Part shown: piece after piece, positions 61,468-64,000 of the stretch
Layout: each line of letters starts with the position of its first letter
Numbering within the stretch: the stretch's first letter is position 1
Origin: Moniliella sp. 'wahieum'
Taxonomy: Eukaryota; Basidiomycota; Moniliellomycetes; Moniliellales; Moniliellaceae
Assembly: GCA_003971905.1 (NCBI GenBank)
Contig: RSEE01000002.1
Span: 620,001-684,000, forward strand
Direction: 5' to 3'
DNA length: 64,000 nucleotides
Position numbers and translations under genes: made by a program
Notes under the pieces: generated by a model
What the model was told of the DNA's origin: nothing
Database searches by the model: none
Seen by the model: only the letters and a program-made list of their open reading frames with translations

Positions 61468-62295
61468 ATGTGGCGCTATTGGTCAGCGACGGTGGTTAGT
61501 GTGGATGAGAGGGACTTATTGGACAGTTGGCCATCTTGTCAGGCGTCCACTGGAGGTATGAAGACTGACTACGACCGAGGAACGAAGTTGATTTTGGATA
61601 GAGCGCGGCTGCCATTTCACTTTAATTCGCGGAGTGTGTCTCCACTACTATCAAGGGAACAAATGTAGCGGCGTATCACTACAAGGTACTCAATGAACCA
61701 TTTTTCACTCGGGATGTGATGCCCCGCCTCACTCTGAGTCCGCTGTCTCGACCAACGTCTCTAGCGGGCACCTCCCTCCCCTCACCGCTTCCTTCCCTCT
61801 GGCTGGCGGCCCGTTCAGCATACCATCCTGGTCCTATATTTTTCCAGGAGCTGGACATGGGCTCGTACTTTCCAAGCCGGAGCCGAGCGAAGCGGCTGCT
61901 GTGGCAGAGGAAGAGGAAGCCATCCATTCTGCGAGGAGCTGGAGCCGCGAATGGCGATGCCGACCAAGAAGCCCAGAAGTATGAATAATATCTTGGTCGA
62001 CCTCACGTTTCAAGGGCCAATATGTAAAGAGGAAGCTGGAGGATGTTTCGACTGGGTTCTGTTTCATCGGTTTTCTTGCGCCTCGCCAACAAGGAGGATA
62101 TGACGGTGATCAACACGAGGTTGTAGTCGACGACGGGGACGAAGGTGCGTCAGGCAATGCGCATTCAGAAGCCTTTGTTGGTCGAGTTGAAACAACTCGA
62201 CGCCGGGCGAGGGATCCGGCGGCTAGGCGCGAGGTATGGGTGGTCCGTACGGGTATTAAATGCGTTCTCACAATGGCGTGTGCATTCGACATGTG
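61468..62295 (+). CDS. Possible hypothetical protein (fragmented)
   Basis: Successive plus-strand frames look coding but are not joined by any recognisable motif: MWRYWSATVVSVDERDLLDS (61468-61668), then YHPGPIFFQELDMGSYF within 61716-61988, and later GGYDGDQHEVVVDDGDEGAS followed by GNAHSEAFVGRVETTRRRAR to a stop near 62295. They could be pieces of one gene downstream of Btn1, or chance. No family recognised. Confidence 0.25.
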
Positions 62296-62636
62296 AAGGA
62301 TGTGCGTGAAGGGGGTGGAGAGTATGTACCCTGTCAGTAGCATAGCCCGAAATGGGATGGTGCTCTGCAGCGCGTTGGAGCCAAGGCGGTGTGCGACTAC
62401 AATACTGTGAGGGGGAGGTGTTGATGAACGGATAACTGGATGAGATGATGAATGCACGTATGGTTTCATGGAAGGGAGAAGGCATAGTAGGAAGGCCAAA
62501 GCACAGTAATGTACATTCGCAAGCATGGCTACAAGTAGGCTGGGCCTCCAACGGGAACGTAACTGGACGGAGCCATAGTTCGAGGTGAGTAGAGTAGACA
62601 AGAGGGTAGGCCTGGGTGGCCAAGGTTCGTACTTGG

Positions 62637-64000
62637 TTACGGTGCTATGCGCAGCACAGCTGCCGGCACAGAGCGGGACCGGCTGTGGTCCCGTAGCGCA
62701 GCAATCGCTTCGACCGGCACAGCAGGCAAAGGGTGAGGAGGAAGCGGAAGCGGGAGCGGAAGTTTGGGAGGTGGAAGCTGCGACGACGAAGACGGCACAC
62801 GTGCTCGTTTCGACGCGTGCGCGCACGGGAGCAGGGGGTGCGTGTGCGACACGCGCAGCGGCGTAGCCTGGGCTGGACGGAAGCGGCACAGCAGACGGGG
62901 ACGGGAAGCAAGCGCAAGGGAGGGAGTGCATCCCCCGATGCTCGCGTACGGTAGGTTGAGCCACATACGGTCCCGACCAAGAAGGCATCCCCATCCACCC
63001 AAGCAGTGGCTCGGAAGCGCCCATCCTCGCTCACGGGTCCACCCGTCAGGTCCGCCTCCGTTTCCGCTCGGAACGCCGTAACCTCCAGCCCCAGCCCCAA
63101 CCCCCGCCCCGACCCCGTCGGAGCAGCCCCAAGCCTGCCCTCGACCCAGGGGCGATGGGGCCGGGGCAGAAGGAAAATAGGGCAGCTGAACCGAGTCGTG
63201 CTGAGCGTGGTTCCGCCCTCCCGTACCGGCGTGTGCAAATGGCGCGGGGGGGGGCAACCCCGACGAAAACGTGGGGTGAAATGGCAGTAGTAGGAGAGAG
63301 AGATGATCTAGTATCCTCACATCTGGTGGTGGCGGTTATCTTGTCCCCGGAAAGACCGTCGGTCAAAACTGAAGTGGAAGCCGGGGCAAGAGTGGACGAG
63401 GATGACAAGGTTGAAGAGAAATCCGGAGAGACAGCAGGCAGATCCAGTTGGTCGTGATCATCTCTCACCACCTCAAGGGTAGGGAGGGGCACCAAGAGCG
63501 CCTCGCTCAATTCTGCTCCACCTCCTGTAGCAAGTCCAGGTCGATGGAGGGCTTGCATTCGGTCCAACAATCTTCCGGCTGCTCGGACCGACGATCGCCG
63601 AGGTGCCATGCCGATGCCGACGAGGCGCGCGCATGACCGCCCGATCCGGCCCGCCGCTCCATCGATACCGCAGCACGCTTCTTCAGTCGCGCCACCGTCT
63701 CACGCGCCTGTGCGCTGAGCAACATCAGGTCCGATGGGCCCTCGATGCAATCCGGCATAGTCGAGGCGGGGACCGAATCCTTGTCCTCTTCTCTTTCTCT
63801 TCCACCTCCATCTCCACATTCTCGACTCCAAACCCGGTCCCCAACTGGGTCCAGCGTCGTTGCGCTGCCAACCAAGTTGGGTCTTGCGCTGCTGCGCTCA
63901 CGCCGATCACCTCAGCAGGCAAACGGAACCGGACAGACTTGCCCCCCCGGCCCGATTGGAGAGTTAGGTGGCCCACCTCGTCACAGCTGGTAAAGTGATC
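62637..64000 (-). CDS. Hypothetical protein, 5' end beyond the window (frameshifted)
   Basis: From the right edge on the minus strand, pieces with protein-like composition line up: GHLTLQSGRGGKSVRFRLPA then EVIGVSAAAQDPTWLAAQRR (63830-63976); LMLLSAQARETVARLKKRAA and WTECKPSIDLDLLQEVEQN (63507-63730); ALLVPLPTLEVVRDDHDQLD then LPAVSPDFSSTLSSSSTLAP (63380-63520); GLEVTAFRAETEADLTGGPV then SEDGRFRATAWVDGDAFLVG (62975-63100). The last piece recalls a beta-propeller strand but is not diagnostic. The start lies outside the window and the end is uncertain (stops at 62637-62645). Function unknown. Confidence 0.45.

Noticed and set aside
62110-63024. 304-codon minus-strand frame
   Set aside because: Mixed Ala/Ser/Pro/Thr-rich sequence without motifs; another minus-strand frame over 62975-63100 looks more protein-like.

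Overview
The window is a stretch of fungal nuclear genome, most probably from a basidiomycete. The evidence is GC-rich, compact gene spacing, short introns (52-146 nt, GTAYGT-like donors, CTGAC-like branch points, CAG/TAG acceptors), strong CCATGG start contexts, an intron-bearing tRNA-Val(AAC), and a 1,3-beta-glucan synthase whose sequence is of the basidiomycete type. I cannot name a genus from sequence alone.

Layout, left to right. 1-14 kb: a Bni4-like PP1-docking protein (+), an Air1/Air2 zinc-knuckle protein (+), and three unrecognised genes. 14.6-20.0 kb: FKS1 (+). 21.1-22.3 kb: the EB1/Bim1 microtubule plus-end protein (+). 22.3-27 kb: a poorly resolved GC-rich stretch, a truncated Tup1 corepressor (-) and tRNA-Val (-). 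27.2-30.5 kb: Mad2 (+), mitoribosomal protein mL44 (-) and eIF3g (+); the last two are divergent. 31-35 kb: an unrecognised minus-strand ORF and a long unrecognised Cys-rich gene (+). 35.5-44 kb: Zds1-like (-), ribosomal protein S18 (-) and splicing factor Cwc22 (-). 44.5-49.6 kb: acetyl-CoA acetyltransferase (+) and MCM3 (+). 51.6-53.8 kb: a secreted Ser-rich protein with a lytic-transglycosylase-like C-terminus (+). 55.2-61.3 kb: V-ATPase subunit E (-), cystathionine gamma-lyase (+), a Cys-type glutathione peroxidase (+) and battenin/Btn1 (+). 61.4-64 kb: unresolved coding stretches, the last running off the window edge.

The content is mostly housekeeping: cell wall, mitosis and replication, translation, splicing, sterol/acetyl-CoA and sulfur metabolism, and vacuole acidification. 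There is no operon logic, but many neighbours are divergent pairs sharing a short promoter. An AACGTTCAA/TTGAACGTT word recurs in several of these intergenic stretches, and (CAC)n tracts sit just before the start codon of at least three genes.

A key caveat applies to nearly every gene: the reading frame is broken by single-base shifts. Where a conserved motif lets me place them, almost all are losses of one base. They hit essential genes of every kind, so I read them as consensus or assembly errors, not pseudogenes. Gene extents below run across those breaks. The Tup1 copy is different: it carries an in-frame stop and lacks the last WD40 blades.
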